Source of the DNA: Plasticicumulans acidivorans
GTDB taxonomy: Bacteria; Pseudomonadota; Gammaproteobacteria; Competibacterales; Competibacteraceae
Length of the DNA: 64,000 nucleotides
Direction: 5' to 3'
Assembly (NCBI RefSeq): GCF_003182095.1
Contig: NZ_QGTJ01000002.1
Location: 28,338-92,337 of the forward strand
Below the pieces are notes generated by a model, which saw only the letters and a list, made by a program, of their open reading frames with translations, did no database searches and was not told where the DNA came from. The translations under genes and the position numbers were made by a program. This document shows positions 7,699 to 16,934 of the stretch, one piece after another (the stretch's first letter is position 1; every line of letters begins with the position of its first letter).

Positions 7699-8034
7699 GT
7701 GGACATACATGAACTGATCCAGCAATGGGAACGACGCGGCGTCCCCCAGCTCAGCGCAAAAAGTTTTTCCATCCAGCTCCCCCTGCGTGAAGCGGCACGC
7801 CTTGCAGCTCTTGAGGAAATGTTCCCGTTCAAACGACGCGAGGAACTGATCGCAGAGCTTCTCGCCACGGCACTCGACCAGATCGAAGCCGCCCTCCCTT
7901 ATGTACAAGGTGAGCGTGTCATCGCCGAAGACGAAGATGGCAACCCGATTTTCGAGGATGTCGGTCTGACACCGCAGTTTTTACACCTCACCCGCAAGCA
8001 TGAAGAGCAATTGCGTGCCACTCCCGAGGCATGA
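7699..8034 (+). CDS. Conserved small protein (annotated in pseudomonads as pilin assembly/type 1 pili tip-like)
   Basis: The 111-residue protein starts at GTG 7699 with AGGAG eight bases upstream. It has the recognisable pattern of a pseudomonad family: an N-terminal DIHELIQQWE, then LPLREAARLAALEEMFP, and a C-terminal DVGLTPQFLHLTRKHEEQL. It has no signal peptide or membrane segment, so the pilus-related name used in databases is not supported by anything visible. It is mostly helical and acidic. It ends at an intrinsic terminator. Confidence 0.7.
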   Translation: MDIHELIQQWERRGVPQLSAKSFSIQLPLREAARLAALEEMFPFKRREELIAELLATALDQIEAALPYVQGERVIAEDEDGNPIFEDVGLTPQFLHLTRKHEEQLRATPEA

Positions 8035-8036
8035 AG

Positions 8037-8088
8037 CCGCCGGGAGAATTTCTGTCCACCCGGCCGGCCGGCGGGGGTTCTTTTTTTC
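8037..8088 (+). terminator. Terminator after the small conserved gene
   Basis: CCGCCGG (8037-8043) can pair with CCGGCGG (8068-8074), with an inner CCGGCC palindrome, followed by the T-rich run 8078-8088. Confidence 0.7.
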
Positions 8089-8109
8089 TTTGCGGAGGGC
8101 GGCAGTCAC

Positions 8110-8137
8110 TTGGCAAACGCATGCGAACCGATAAACT
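8110..8137 (+). promoter_or_regulatory. Candidate sigma-70 promoter of the lipoprotein gene
   Basis: TTGGCA (8110-8115), a 16-bp spacer and TAAACT (8132-8137). It would give a leader of about 70 nt before the ATG at 8212. Confidence 0.5.
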
Positions 8138-8211
8138 AACCACGCTCTGTTGCATGGTTCCAACAACTGTGCATTTTCTGTCACACCTCGATAAATAGGG
8201 AGTCAATCTCG

Positions 8212-8427
8212 ATGAAGACCGTAATCAAGCTGTCGGCCCTGGCCGCCGTTGCTGCTCTGTCCGTCGGCTGCGCCAGCACCGGTGACGTTGAGGCCGTCCG
8301 CGCCGAAGCCCAGAAGGCCCAGGCGACTGCCAACCAGGCCCTGAGCACCGCCAACGAAGCCAAGGCCATCGCCACCGATACCAGCGAGAAGCTGAACCGC
8401 ATGTTCAAGAAGAGCATGTACAAGTAA
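8212..8427 (+). CDS. Lpp/OprI-type alanine-zipper outer membrane lipoprotein
   Basis: The 71-residue precursor has a lipoprotein signal (MKTVIKLSALAAVAALSVGC) with lipobox LSVGC and modified Cys20. It is followed by an Ala/Glu/Lys-rich heptad coiled coil (residues 25-62) and a C-terminal Lys in KSMYK. In this family the C-terminal Lys can be linked to peptidoglycan by L,D-transpeptidases. A YkuD transpeptidase gene is the convergent neighbour. The 3' region has three successive hairpins. Confidence 0.9.
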   Translation: MKTVIKLSALAAVAALSVGCASTGDVEAVRAEAQKAQATANQALSTANEAKAIATDTSEKLNRMFKKSMYK

Positions 8428-8439
8428 GCAGTACGCGCT

Positions 8440-8500
8440 GGACCCGCAAGGGTCCGCAGCAAGCCCGAGGACCCGGCGTAAATCGGGTCCTTAGCGTTTT
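8440..8500 (+). terminator. Paired hairpins downstream of the lipoprotein gene
   Basis: GGACCC-GCAA-GGGTCC (8440-8455) is followed by AGGACCCG/CGGGTCCT (8468-8491) and then GCGTTTT. The two hairpins have the same GGACCC/GGGTCC core, so arms can swap partners. The second is a plausible first terminator. Confidence 0.6.
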
Positions 8501-8521
8501 GCAAGCCCGTATCGCATATTG

Positions 8522-8562
8522 AAAAGGCCCGCCTGGATCTCTCCAGGCGGGCCTTTTGTTTT
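8522..8562. terminator. Strong bidirectional terminator
   Basis: A perfect 15-bp stem (8522-8536 with 8543-8557) rich in GC, with a T-run after it and an A-run before it. It separates the convergent lipoprotein and L,D-transpeptidase genes. Confidence 0.92.
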
Positions 8563-8580
8563 ATCGGCGGCGGATACGTC

Positions 8581-9495
8581 TCAGGGCGTGATGGCCACCG
8601 GCATGCCACTCGCCTGACGCACCACGGTCTCGACGATATCCGGTGCGCTGAGCTGCACGTTGGGCAGGCGGGAGTGAATCATCGTCACCGTGTCCGAGAT
8701 CTGTTTGTCAGTGGGTATCTCGTCCTCTTCCAGCGGCGAGTGGTATTCGAGATACAAACGACCATCCTTCCAGCCCAGCTTGGCGAGCTGATTGACCAGC
8801 GTCACCTTGGTACTGACCGGTACCTCGGGGAACAGGCGCTCGATGTCCTCCGGATACATGCGGATGCAGCCATGCGTCACGCGCATGCCGATGCCATTGG
8901 GATTGTTGGTGCCGTGGATCAGATACCCCGGGATGCCAAGGCGCATCGCACGCGTACCGAGCGGATTGTCCGGCCCGCCGGGCACGACATCGGGCAGCGG
9001 GTCCCCCTTGGCCAGATGCTCGGCCTTGATCGATGCCGGAGGCGTCCAGGTCGGATTGACCTGCTTGGCGACGATGCGCGTGGTCCCCAGCGGTGAATGC
9101 CAGTCCATGCGGCCGATGCTGATGGCGAAGGTCTTCACCACGCCTTCGCCACCTGGGTAGTAGTACAGGCGCATTTCCGGCACGTTGACGACGATGCCCT
9201 CGTGCGGCGCATCCGGCAGGATGTGTTCCAGCGGCAGGATGACCGGTGTGCCTTCACCCGGGAGCCAGCGATCAACGCCGGGGTTGGCGGCGACGATTTC
9301 GTCATACCCCAGGCCGTTGCGGCGGGCGATATCGAGAAAGGTATCTTCCTGCCGGGCGTATTCGATGCGGATCTCGCCGACCAGATCGGTCCCGCTCGGC
9401 GGCAAGGGATAAGTATCGACGGCGGCGGCATGACCGCTGGCTGCGAGGAGGAGCGCGCCGAACCAGCAACGACGGGAAACAGTGGAGAAGACCAT
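8581..9495 (-). CDS. L,D-transpeptidase (ErfK/YbiS/YcfS family) with LysM-like N-terminus
   Basis: This periplasmic cysteine transpeptidase either anchors Lpp-type lipoprotein to peptidoglycan or makes 3-3 cross-links. From the ATG at 9495 the product is 304 residues. It has a signal peptide ending near GHAAA, a LysM-like segment (RQEDTFLDIARRNGLGYDEIVAANPGV, residues about 46-90) and a YkuD domain with the catalytic motif HGTN...THGCIRMYPEDIE. An upstream ATG at 9531 is in frame but would spoil the signal peptide. The convergent lipoprotein is its likely substrate. Confidence 0.92.
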   Translation of the reverse strand: MVFSTVSRRCWFGALLLAASGHAAAVDTYPLPPSGTDLVGEIRIEYARQEDTFLDIARRNGLGYDEIVAANPGVDRWLPGEGTPVILPLEHILPDAPHEGIVVNVPEMRLYYYPGGEGVVKTFAISIGRMDWHSPLGTTRIVAKQVNPTWTPPASIKAEHLAKGDPLPDVVPGGPDNPLGTRAMRLGIPGYLIHGTNNPNGIGMRVTHGCIRMYPEDIERLFPEVPVSTKVTLVNQLAKLGWKDGRLYLEYHSPLEEDEIPTDKQISDTVTMIHSRLPNVQLSAPDIVETVVRQASGMPVAITP

Positions 9496-9575
9496 CTGCA
9501 ACGAGGACTCCGGGCAGGAAAAGGGCGGCATTATAGGTACTTCGAGAGCCTGTGACAGAGCACCGGGCGCTGTGT

Positions 9576-10868
9576 TCAGCCCCCGCGACGAGCCTTTTCC
9601 GGCAGCAGCGTTTCAATGATGCCAAGCAGGCGTGCCAGCGCACCGCGATTCTGAGCCACAACCTGCGCAGCCGCTGCCGAGGCCCGGGCGCGCGCCTGAG
9701 CATCGGTCAACCAGTCCTCCAGCTGCGTCACCAGCGCTGTACCGGCATCAACGCACTGCCCGCCACCCGCCGTCAGCAGCAGTTGTTCGGCCTCAGCGAA
9801 ATTGAACATATGCCGTCCGAACAGCACGGGCACACCGAGCGCCGCCGGTTCGAGCACGTTATGCCCGCCGACCGCCACCAGACTGCCGCCGACGAAGGCC
9901 ACGTCCGCCGCGGCGTAGAGCAGCAGCAGCTCCCCCAGCGTATCGCCCAGGTAGACCTGACTGCCGGCGGCCGCCTCGCCGCAGCTGCGCTGCGCCAGAG
10001 CCAGACCGCGGCGGCGGACCAACTCGGCCACGGCGGCGAAACGCTCCGGGTGGCGGGGCACCAGGATCAGCAGCCAGTCCGCATGGCGCTGCAGCAGTTC
10101 GGCATGCGCGTCGAGCAGCAGCTCGTCCTCACCGGCATGGGTACTGGCCGCGATCCACACCCGCCGCTGCGCGCCCCAGGTGTCGCGCAGCGCCTGCCCC
10201 TGCGCCGCCAGTCCGGCCGGCACGCTCAGATCGAACTTGAGATTGCCGACGCATTCGACGTGTGGCGCACCGAGTGCCCGAAAGCGCTCGGCATCCGCGG
10301 CCGACTGTGCACCGATCACATCGACCGCGGCCAGCGTCGGTCGGGTCAACCAGGGGACACGTGCATAACCGCGCGCCGAGCGCGGCGACAGGCGCGCATT
10401 CGCCAGCAGCAGGGGGATACCGCGGCGACGGCAGCCATTGAACAGCTCGGGCCACAGCTCAGTCTCCATGACCACCAGCAGGCACGGCTGCAGCCGGTCG
10501 AGGAAAGCGCCGATCACGCCCGGCAGGTCATAGGGGATGTAGCGATGGTGGACGCTGTCACCGAGTGCCTCGCGCACCTGTTGCGAGCCGGTCGGGGTCG
10601 TCGTCGTCACCAGCAGCGGCTGCGCCGGCCGCGTGCGCAGCAGCGCGCGCACCAGAGGCAGCGCGGCGCGCACTTCACCGAGAGAGACAGCATGGATCCA
10701 GATCATGCCGCGTGGCAGATCCGATGCACCGCGACCGAAACGTTCGCCGATGCGCTGTCGATACCCGGGACTACGTCGTCCGCGCCACCACAAACGCAGC
10801 AGTGCGAACGGCACCACCAGATACAGCAGAACGCCGTAGAGCAGCCTGATACTGCCCGCGCGGATCAC
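9576..10868 (-). CDS. waaA: 3-deoxy-D-manno-octulosonic acid (Kdo) transferase
   Basis: WaaA transfers Kdo from CMP-Kdo to the lipid A precursor at the inner membrane. The 430-residue product has an N-terminal membrane anchor (LLYGVLLYLVVPFALL). It also has the GT30 acceptor-site motif HAVSLGEVRAA with the catalytic Glu, METELWP, and the donor-site block FVGGSLVAVGGHNVLEPA. The start is a GTG at 10868 that overlaps the stop of the upstream FAD oxidoreductase (GTGA); the longer open frame to 11153 is a shadow. The msbA gene lies just beyond, making a lipid A assembly block. Confidence 0.93.
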   Translation of the reverse strand: MIRAGSIRLLYGVLLYLVVPFALLRLWWRGRRSPGYRQRIGERFGRGASDLPRGMIWIHAVSLGEVRAALPLVRALLRTRPAQPLLVTTTTPTGSQQVREALGDSVHHRYIPYDLPGVIGAFLDRLQPCLLVVMETELWPELFNGCRRRGIPLLLANARLSPRSARGYARVPWLTRPTLAAVDVIGAQSAADAERFRALGAPHVECVGNLKFDLSVPAGLAAQGQALRDTWGAQRRVWIAASTHAGEDELLLDAHAELLQRHADWLLILVPRHPERFAAVAELVRRRGLALAQRSCGEAAAGSQVYLGDTLGELLLLYAAADVAFVGGSLVAVGGHNVLEPAALGVPVLFGRHMFNFAEAEQLLLTAGGGQCVDAGTALVTQLEDWLTDAQARARASAAAAQVVAQNRGALARLLGIIETLLPEKARRGG

Positions 10869-12064
10869 GCCAGCCAGGATTTGACGTTGTCCCACGGTGC
10901 CGCAGCCAGTTCGGGAGCCGGCCAGCCGTCGACGGCCCTCAGATCCGCCGCACTCGGATGCAGGCCGTCGGCACGCAGCAGCTCCATGACTTCGTCCGCC
11001 AGCAGCGGCGCTGTCGCCACGTTCGCCGACCAGGCGGTGATGAAACCATCGATCTGCTTGACCACCGGGAGCACCGCGATCGCATCGCGCAGACGCGCCG
11101 CCGCCCGCTGCACCGAAATACACGCGCTCTCGGTTCCGGCGAGCGACACCCACGGCATATAGCGCTCGATCTCGCCGCGCACCTGCTCGATCTGCTCCTC
11201 ACCATCGACGGTCGAGCTGACGTCGCTGTTACCGCCGCCGAGATACCAGACGACACGCCCCTCGGCATCACGATGCGAGGTGACGTTGAAGCGCCGCCGC
11301 CCGCTGTCGTCCACGGCGTTGACGAAGACATCATCGGGTAACTGGCCACCGCGCAGCATCACCAGCGACTGCTGCCAGATGTGCAGCGGCACGCTGCCCA
11401 GCAGCGCTGAGCCGGTACCGGCGGTGAACACCGTGCGCTGTGCCTGCAACACCACGGGGTCGCGACCGTCGACGCGCAGATTGACGCTGCCGTCACCGGC
11501 GAGCACGACCGGGCCACGGCTGTGTAGAATGTACGGCCGCACCGGCCAGACCAGGGCTTCGAGCAGGCTGCGGTTGTCGATGACGAAGCCATCCAGCCGG
11601 TCCATATGCCCGCCGCGCTGCTCGCTGTGCCAGGATGCCGGCAGCTCGGCATCGGCCAAACCACTGCGCTCCACCACTGCCGGCTCATGCTTGCGGCGCA
11701 GGCCGAGCCAGCGCCGCAGGCTGAAGCCGCTGTTCGCCAGCACCGGCAGCTGCCAGCGCAGCGGCTGCTCGCTCAGGATCCGCACACGGCGCAAATCGAT
11801 TTCACCACTGCCGGCGCACATCTCGCGCCAGCGCGACACCAGCGTCGAGACCTGTTGCGCCTGCGCCTCCGTGGGGGTCCAGGGACCGACGGTCGGATGC
11901 GCGACGATGAAGCCGTGACCGTGTATCGACTGGCCGCTGCCGATGCGATCGCTCTCGATCAGCAATGCGCTGTAACCCTCGCGGCAGGCGCGGTTCAACA
12001 GCCACAGGCCGGAAAACCCTGCACCGACGATGAGCAGATCAAGCTTGACTGCAGAACTGAGCAT
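10865..12064 (-). CDS. FAD-dependent oxidoreductase (DAO/GlpO-like)
   Basis: The product, 399 residues from the ATG at 12064, opens with a Rossmann FAD motif (LDLLIVGAGFSGLWLLNRA) and ESDRIGSGQS. It has a later TAGTGSALL segment and a C-terminal block with TAWSANVATAPLLADEV. It therefore belongs to the D-amino-acid-oxidase/glycine-oxidase superfamily; the substrate is unknown. Three in-frame ATGs exist (12121, 12082, 12064); only the last has a GGAG at about the right distance. It is translationally coupled to waaA by a GTGA overlap and divergent from msbA, so a link to envelope metabolism is possible but unproved. Confidence 0.75.
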   Translation of the reverse strand: MLSSAVKLDLLIVGAGFSGLWLLNRACREGYSALLIESDRIGSGQSIHGHGFIVAHPTVGPWTPTEAQAQQVSTLVSRWREMCAGSGEIDLRRVRILSEQPLRWQLPVLANSGFSLRRWLGLRRKHEPAVVERSGLADAELPASWHSEQRGGHMDRLDGFVIDNRSLLEALVWPVRPYILHSRGPVVLAGDGSVNLRVDGRDPVVLQAQRTVFTAGTGSALLGSVPLHIWQQSLVMLRGGQLPDDVFVNAVDDSGRRRFNVTSHRDAEGRVVWYLGGGNSDVSSTVDGEEQIEQVRGEIERYMPWVSLAGTESACISVQRAAARLRDAIAVLPVVKQIDGFITAWSANVATAPLLADEVMELLRADGLHPSAADLRAVDGWPAPELAAAPWDNVKSWLA

Positions 12065-12270
12065 GAGGATCGCTGACTCCATGGCAGTGGCCTTCGCGCC
12101 CTGCCCGTCCTGGATGTGCATGGATGCGCGACACGTCTGGCGCGGCCGCGCAGGGAGACTTGCGGCGGCGGATCATAGCACAGGGGTTTTTTCACCCTGA
12201 GCAATGCGCTTCGCAAGCATCCGGTGCGCGGGTACCATGCGCCCTCCCCCAATCCCGGAGCCGATCGTTC

Positions 12271-14010
12271 ATGACCAGCCGGGCTCTGTACCTGCGCCTG
12301 CTTGCCTATGTGCGCCCGCACCGGCGCATGTTTGCCATCTCGCTCGTCGGCACGGTGGTGCTCGCTGCCTGCGAACCCGGTATCGCCGCGCTGCTGCAGC
12401 CGTTGCTCGACGGCAGCTTCGTCGACAAGGATCCGCAGATGATCCGCACCATTCCGCTGCTGCTGATCGGGCTGTTCCTGATCCGTGGCAGTGCCGACTT
12501 CGTCAGCGAGGTCGCGATGAAATGGGTGGCCACACGTGTGGTCATGGATCTGCGCCAGTCGATGTTCGCGCGCATGCTGGTGCTGCCGACCAGTTACTTC
12601 GACCGCAATGCATCAGCCACGCTGCTGTCGAAGATCACCTACGACACCAACCAGGTGACGACCGCCTGCACCGATGCGCTGGTCACGCTGGTCAAGGACG
12701 GCCTGACCGTGGTCGGCCTGCTCGGCTGGATGTTCTATCTGAACTGGAAGCTGTCGCTGTTCACGCTGGCGATCGCGCCGGTGGTCGCCGGCATCATGAA
12801 GGTGTTCTCCAAGCGCCTGCGCCAGCTCAGCCGCCGCCTGCAGGGCGAGATCGGCGAGCTCAACCGCATCGTCGAGGAGGCGCTGACCGGTCACAAGGTG
12901 GTCAAGATCTTCGGCGGCCAGGCCTACGAGGCCAAGCGTTTCGACCGCACCAGCAACTGGGTGCGCCGGCTGCAGATGAAGCTCGCCGCCAGCTCGCAGG
13001 CCGCGGTGCCGGGCGTGCAGTTCGTCGGCGTGCTGGCGCTCGCCGCCGTGATCTATTACGCCTCGGTGGAGGCGGCTGAAGGCGACATCACCGTCGGCGG
13101 CTTCGTCTCGCTGTTCGGCGCGATGGGCATGCTGTTTGCGCCGATCAAGCGCCTGACCAAAGTCAACGAGCAGTTGCAGCGCGGCCTGGCTGCCGCCGAA
13201 AGCATCTTCACGCTGATCGACGCCGAGCCCGAGGCCGACCACGGCAGCCGCCGTCTGGAGCGCGCCCACGGCACGGTGCGCTTCGAGCAGGTGAGCTTCC
13301 AGTACGGGCCGGACCTGCCGCAGGTGGTCGAAAGCATCGACCTCGAAGCGCATGCCGGCCAGACCATCGCCCTGGTCGGAGCCTCCGGCAGTGGCAAGAC
13401 CACGCTGATGGCGCTGCTGCCGCGGCTCTACGAACCCAGCAGCGGGCGCATTCTGATCGACGGCATCGACGCTCAGGAGCTGACGCTGGCCTCCCTGCGC
13501 GCCAATATCGCCTACGTCTCGCAGGAAACGGTGCTGTTCAACGACAGCATCGCCGCCAACATCGCCTACGGCTGTGCCGTCCCCCCCAGCCGCGAGGCGA
13601 TCGAAGCCGCCGCCGAAGCCGCCTACGCGCTGGAATTCATCCGTGAACTGCCGGACGGTTTCGACACTCAGATCGGCGAGCGCGGCCTGCGCCTGTCCGG
13701 CGGCCAGCGCCAGCGCCTGGCGATCGCCCGCGCACTGCTGAAAAACGCGCCGATCCTGATCCTCGATGAAGCCACCTCGGCGCTCGACACCCAGAGCGAG
13801 CGCATGGTGCAGGCGGCGCTGGAGCGCCTGCGCGCCGGGCGCACCGCCTTCGTCATCGCCCACCGGCTGTCGACGATCGAGAGTGCCGACCGCATCATCG
13901 TCATGCGCAAGGGCCGCATCGTCGAGACCGGCGGCCACGACGAACTGCTGCACCAGGGTGGCGTCTACGCCCAGCTGCACCGTCTGCAAGAAGGTGTGCC
14001 AACGCCCTGA
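12271..14010 (+). CDS. msbA: Lipid A/LPS flippase, ABC exporter
   Basis: MsbA flips core-lipid A across the inner membrane using ATP. The 579 residues comprise a six-helix transmembrane domain (about 10-320) and an ATPase domain. The ATPase domain has Walker A GASGSGKTT, signature LSGGQRQR, Walker B LILDEATSAL and switch His in IAHRLS. It begins MTSRALYLRLLAYVRPHRRMF at ATG 12271 with CGGAG upstream. Its position next to waaA supports the lipid A role over a general drug exporter. Confidence 0.93.
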   Translation: MTSRALYLRLLAYVRPHRRMFAISLVGTVVLAACEPGIAALLQPLLDGSFVDKDPQMIRTIPLLLIGLFLIRGSADFVSEVAMKWVATRVVMDLRQSMFARMLVLPTSYFDRNASATLLSKITYDTNQVTTACTDALVTLVKDGLTVVGLLGWMFYLNWKLSLFTLAIAPVVAGIMKVFSKRLRQLSRRLQGEIGELNRIVEEALTGHKVVKIFGGQAYEAKRFDRTSNWVRRLQMKLAASSQAAVPGVQFVGVLALAAVIYYASVEAAEGDITVGGFVSLFGAMGMLFAPIKRLTKVNEQLQRGLAAAESIFTLIDAEPEADHGSRRLERAHGTVRFEQVSFQYGPDLPQVVESIDLEAHAGQTIALVGASGSGKTTLMALLPRLYEPSSGRILIDGIDAQELTLASLRANIAYVSQETVLFNDSIAANIAYGCAVPPSREAIEAAAEAAYALEFIRELPDGFDTQIGERGLRLSGGQRQRLAIARALLKNAPILILDEATSALDTQSERMVQAALERLRAGRTAFVIAHRLSTIESADRIIVMRKGRIVETGGHDELLHQGGVYAQLHRLQEGVPTP

Positions 14011-14051
14011 AAGCCGTCGTCGGCGGGAGCACTTCGGCTAACCTTCCGGGC

Positions 14052-16007
14052 ATGGATGCCTTGCTCACCCCCCGCAGCCGACACTGGCTCATGCGCGTCG
14101 CGCACCTCACAAGCCTCGTCACCCTCGCCGGTCTACTCCTGCTGTGGACAGGCGTGCTGGTGCACCTCGACGGCGCCCGCGAACAGGCACGGGCACAAGC
14201 GCTGACCAGCACCAGCAACCTCACGATCGCCCTGCGCGAGCACGTGCAGCACTTGATCAAAGAAATCGACAACGTCCTGCTGCTGGTGCGCACACGCCAG
14301 ATGACCACGGTGGAACCGAGCGGGCCGCTGCTGATTCCCGAAAATCTGCAAGGACGGCTGATACTGCTCGATGCCCGCGGCCGCCAGACCGAAGCCACGA
14401 CCCTCGATGCCGACACCGCGCAATTCCTGCACGCCGACTTCAGCGCCGCCAGTGGCGAAGACCGCCTGCTGATCAGCCGCCCGCACTTCGACACGCGCTC
14501 GGCACGCTGGGTCGTCGGCTTTGCCCGTGCGTTCGGTCAGGACTCAAAGCCCCCCAAGGGTGAAGTCGTGTTCCTGCTCGATACCGCCGTGCTGCAGAGC
14601 TTCTATGACCAGCTCGACCTCGGCCACACCGGCACCCTGCTGCTCTGCGACACCCAGGGACGAGTGCTTGCGCGCGGCGCACACGAAAACTACGGGCGCG
14701 GCCTCGGCATGGTCCTGGCGCCACTCGTCACCCCCCAGGGCGACAGCGGCACGCTCGACGGACGCAGTCCGATCGATGCGATCGAGCGCCTCGGCAGCTG
14801 GCAGCGCCTCGAAGCACAGCCCCTGCTGGTTGCCGTGCAACGCGCCCGCAGCGACGTATTCGCTGGGTATTTTCAGCATCGCCAGCGCCTGCTACTGACC
14901 GCCGCGACCGCGAGCGCCGGCCTGCTGCTGATGCTGGTGCTGTTCCTGCACAGCTGCCGGCGGGAATGGCATGAGCTGCTGGCGCTCGAACATGCCCGCA
15001 ATGAACTGGCCACCGCCGAAGAGCGCTGGCGCCTGGCGCTGGAAAACGCCGGCGACGGCGTCTGGGACTGCCGCCCGGGCAACGGCACCGTGTTCTATTC
15101 ACCCGAGTGGCGCGAACGTCTCGGCCTGCCGGGCACCGAGTCCCTGCCGATCGATACCGTGCTGGAGCTGCTGCACGCGGACGATCGCGATGCCGTCAAA
15201 GCCCGCTTCGACGCACATGTACATGATGAAACACCGCGCTTTCGCAGCGAACACCGCATGCGCATGGCCGATGGCGGCTACCGCTGGGTGCTGAGCCGCG
15301 GCGTGGCCGTCGAACGCGACGCCACCGGTTATGCACTGCGTGTGATCGGCACCACGACCGACGTCACCGAAGCCCACGAGCTGCACCAGCAGCTCGAACG
15401 CCAGACCGTCGGCCTGCGCCAGATCAACAACCGCCTCGCCGCCAAGGAGCGGGAGCTGACCCGTCTCGCCGCCACCGATCCACTGACCGGCGCCTACAAC
15501 CGGCGCACCTTCATGCAGCGCGCCGAGCTGGAAGTCGCGCGCGCCCTGCGCCGCAAGATGCCGCTCAGCCTGCTGATGCTCGACCTCGACCACTTCAAGC
15601 GCATCAACGACACCTGGACACACGCCGGCGGCGACGCGGTCCTCAAGGCGGTGACGCAGTTGTGCGCGCGGCTGCTGCGCAACCAGGACACCTTCGCACG
15701 CATGGGCGGCGAGGAATTCGCCGTGCTGCTGCCGGATACCGGCGCCTTCGAGGGCCGCAGCATCGCCGAGCGCCTGCGCGCCGCGATTCACGAACTGCAG
15801 ATCACCCATGAGGCCGAAACGATTCCGGTGACCGCGAGTCTCGGCGTGGCCACCCTCAGTGCCTACGACAGTGATGGCGAAGCCCTGCTGCGCCGTGCCG
15901 ACGTCGCCCTCTACGCCGCCAAACGCAGCGGGCGCGACCGCGTGGTCATGGCCAGCAGCGAAGGCCATACACCGCTGCAGCCCGACGGCTTTGATCCGGT
16001 CATCTGA
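14052..16007 (+). CDS. Membrane diguanylate cyclase: periplasmic sensor, PAS, GGDEF
   Basis: Of 651 residues, about 18-40 and 283-305 are membrane helices enclosing a periplasmic dCache-like sensor. A PAS domain follows (about 330-450, ending GTTTDVTEAHEL). A GGDEF domain starting at LAATDPLTGAYNRRTFM is last. The active-site motif is GGEEF, preceded at the right spacing by an RNQD inhibitory site (RxxD). It should therefore make cyclic di-GMP under product control. It starts 41 bp after msbA on the same strand and overlaps the convergent LysR gene by 8 bp. Confidence 0.92.
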   Translation: MDALLTPRSRHWLMRVAHLTSLVTLAGLLLLWTGVLVHLDGAREQARAQALTSTSNLTIALREHVQHLIKEIDNVLLLVRTRQMTTVEPSGPLLIPENLQGRLILLDARGRQTEATTLDADTAQFLHADFSAASGEDRLLISRPHFDTRSARWVVGFARAFGQDSKPPKGEVVFLLDTAVLQSFYDQLDLGHTGTLLLCDTQGRVLARGAHENYGRGLGMVLAPLVTPQGDSGTLDGRSPIDAIERLGSWQRLEAQPLLVAVQRARSDVFAGYFQHRQRLLLTAATASAGLLLMLVLFLHSCRREWHELLALEHARNELATAEERWRLALENAGDGVWDCRPGNGTVFYSPEWRERLGLPGTESLPIDTVLELLHADDRDAVKARFDAHVHDETPRFRSEHRMRMADGGYRWVLSRGVAVERDATGYALRVIGTTTDVTEAHELHQQLERQTVGLRQINNRLAAKERELTRLAATDPLTGAYNRRTFMQRAELEVARALRRKMPLSLLMLDLDHFKRINDTWTHAGGDAVLKAVTQLCARLLRNQDTFARMGGEEFAVLLPDTGAFEGRSIAERLRAAIHELQITHEAETIPVTASLGVATLSAYDSDGEALLRRADVALYAAKRSGRDRVVMASSEGHTPLQPDGFDPVI

Positions 16008-16905
16008 GCGGCGGCAGCGCGGCCACGCGCGCCAGCAGCCAGTCGACCACGGCGCGCAGCCGCGGCGGCTGATGCTGCAGGCCGGGAAACACCACGTACA
16101 GCGGCGCCGGCTCGCCGTGCCAGTCATCGAGTGCGGTCTGCAGGCGGCCGCCACGGACATCGGCGGCGACGTCGATCCACGACTTGTAGGCGACACCGCA
16201 GCCGGCCAGCGCCCATTCACGTACCGCTGAACCATCATCGCTGGCAAGACCGCCGCGCACCTGCACCGACACCGCGCCCTTCGCTCCGCTGAACTGCCAG
16301 TCGGTATACGGACGTGAATCCAGCCGGTAGCACAGGCATTCGTGCTGGGTCAGATCGGCCGGCGTCGTCGGCCGGCCGGCACGCGCCCAGTACTGCGGCG
16401 CGGCGCAGACCACCCGGCGGTTGTCGGTCGCCAGTGCACGCGCCACCAGTGCCGAATCCGGCAGCGAACCGTAGCGCACGGCGAGATCGACCGGTTCGGC
16501 GTGCAGATCACTCAGCGCATCGCCCAGACGCAGCGTCACGCTCAGGCGCGGATGCTCGCGACGAAATTCGGCGAGCCAGGGCAGCAGGTACTGACGGCCG
16601 AAATCGGCCGGGCCGGCAATGCGCAGCTCGCCGGCAATCGTCGAGCGCGTCTGTGCCAGCGCCGCGCGGCCATCCTCGACCGCCGTCAGCGCTCGCCGGG
16701 CGTGCTCGTACCAGATTTCACCTTCCGAGGTCAGTCGCAGCTTGCGCGTGGTGCGCTCCACCAGCCGCACACCGAGGGCGGCTTCCAGGCGCTTGAGCGT
16801 GGCACTCGCCGTCGCCGGCAGCAGATCGGCGGCACGCGCGGCAGCGGACAGGCTGCCCAGCTCGGCAACGCGCACGAACAGTGCCAGGTCATCGACCGAG
16901 AACAC
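16000..16905 (-). CDS. LysR-family transcriptional regulator
   Basis: The 301-residue protein has an N-terminal winged helix-turn-helix (LALFVRVAELGSLSAAARAADLLPATASATLKRLE) and an effector-binding domain of the CrgA/DsdC-like type. The start is GTG at 16905 with GGAGG upstream. No divergent gene flanks it (the HNH gene upstream is on the same strand), so its target cannot be inferred from position. Confidence 0.9.
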   Translation of the reverse strand: MFSVDDLALFVRVAELGSLSAAARAADLLPATASATLKRLEAALGVRLVERTTRKLRLTSEGEIWYEHARRALTAVEDGRAALAQTRSTIAGELRIAGPADFGRQYLLPWLAEFRREHPRLSVTLRLGDALSDLHAEPVDLAVRYGSLPDSALVARALATDNRRVVCAAPQYWARAGRPTTPADLTQHECLCYRLDSRPYTDWQFSGAKGAVSVQVRGGLASDDGSAVREWALAGCGVAYKSWIDVAADVRGGRLQTALDDWHGEPAPLYVVFPGLQHQPPRLRAVVDWLLARVAALPPLR

Positions 16906-16934
16906 ACCGCCCCTCCGCGCCGGCCGCCGCCGGA

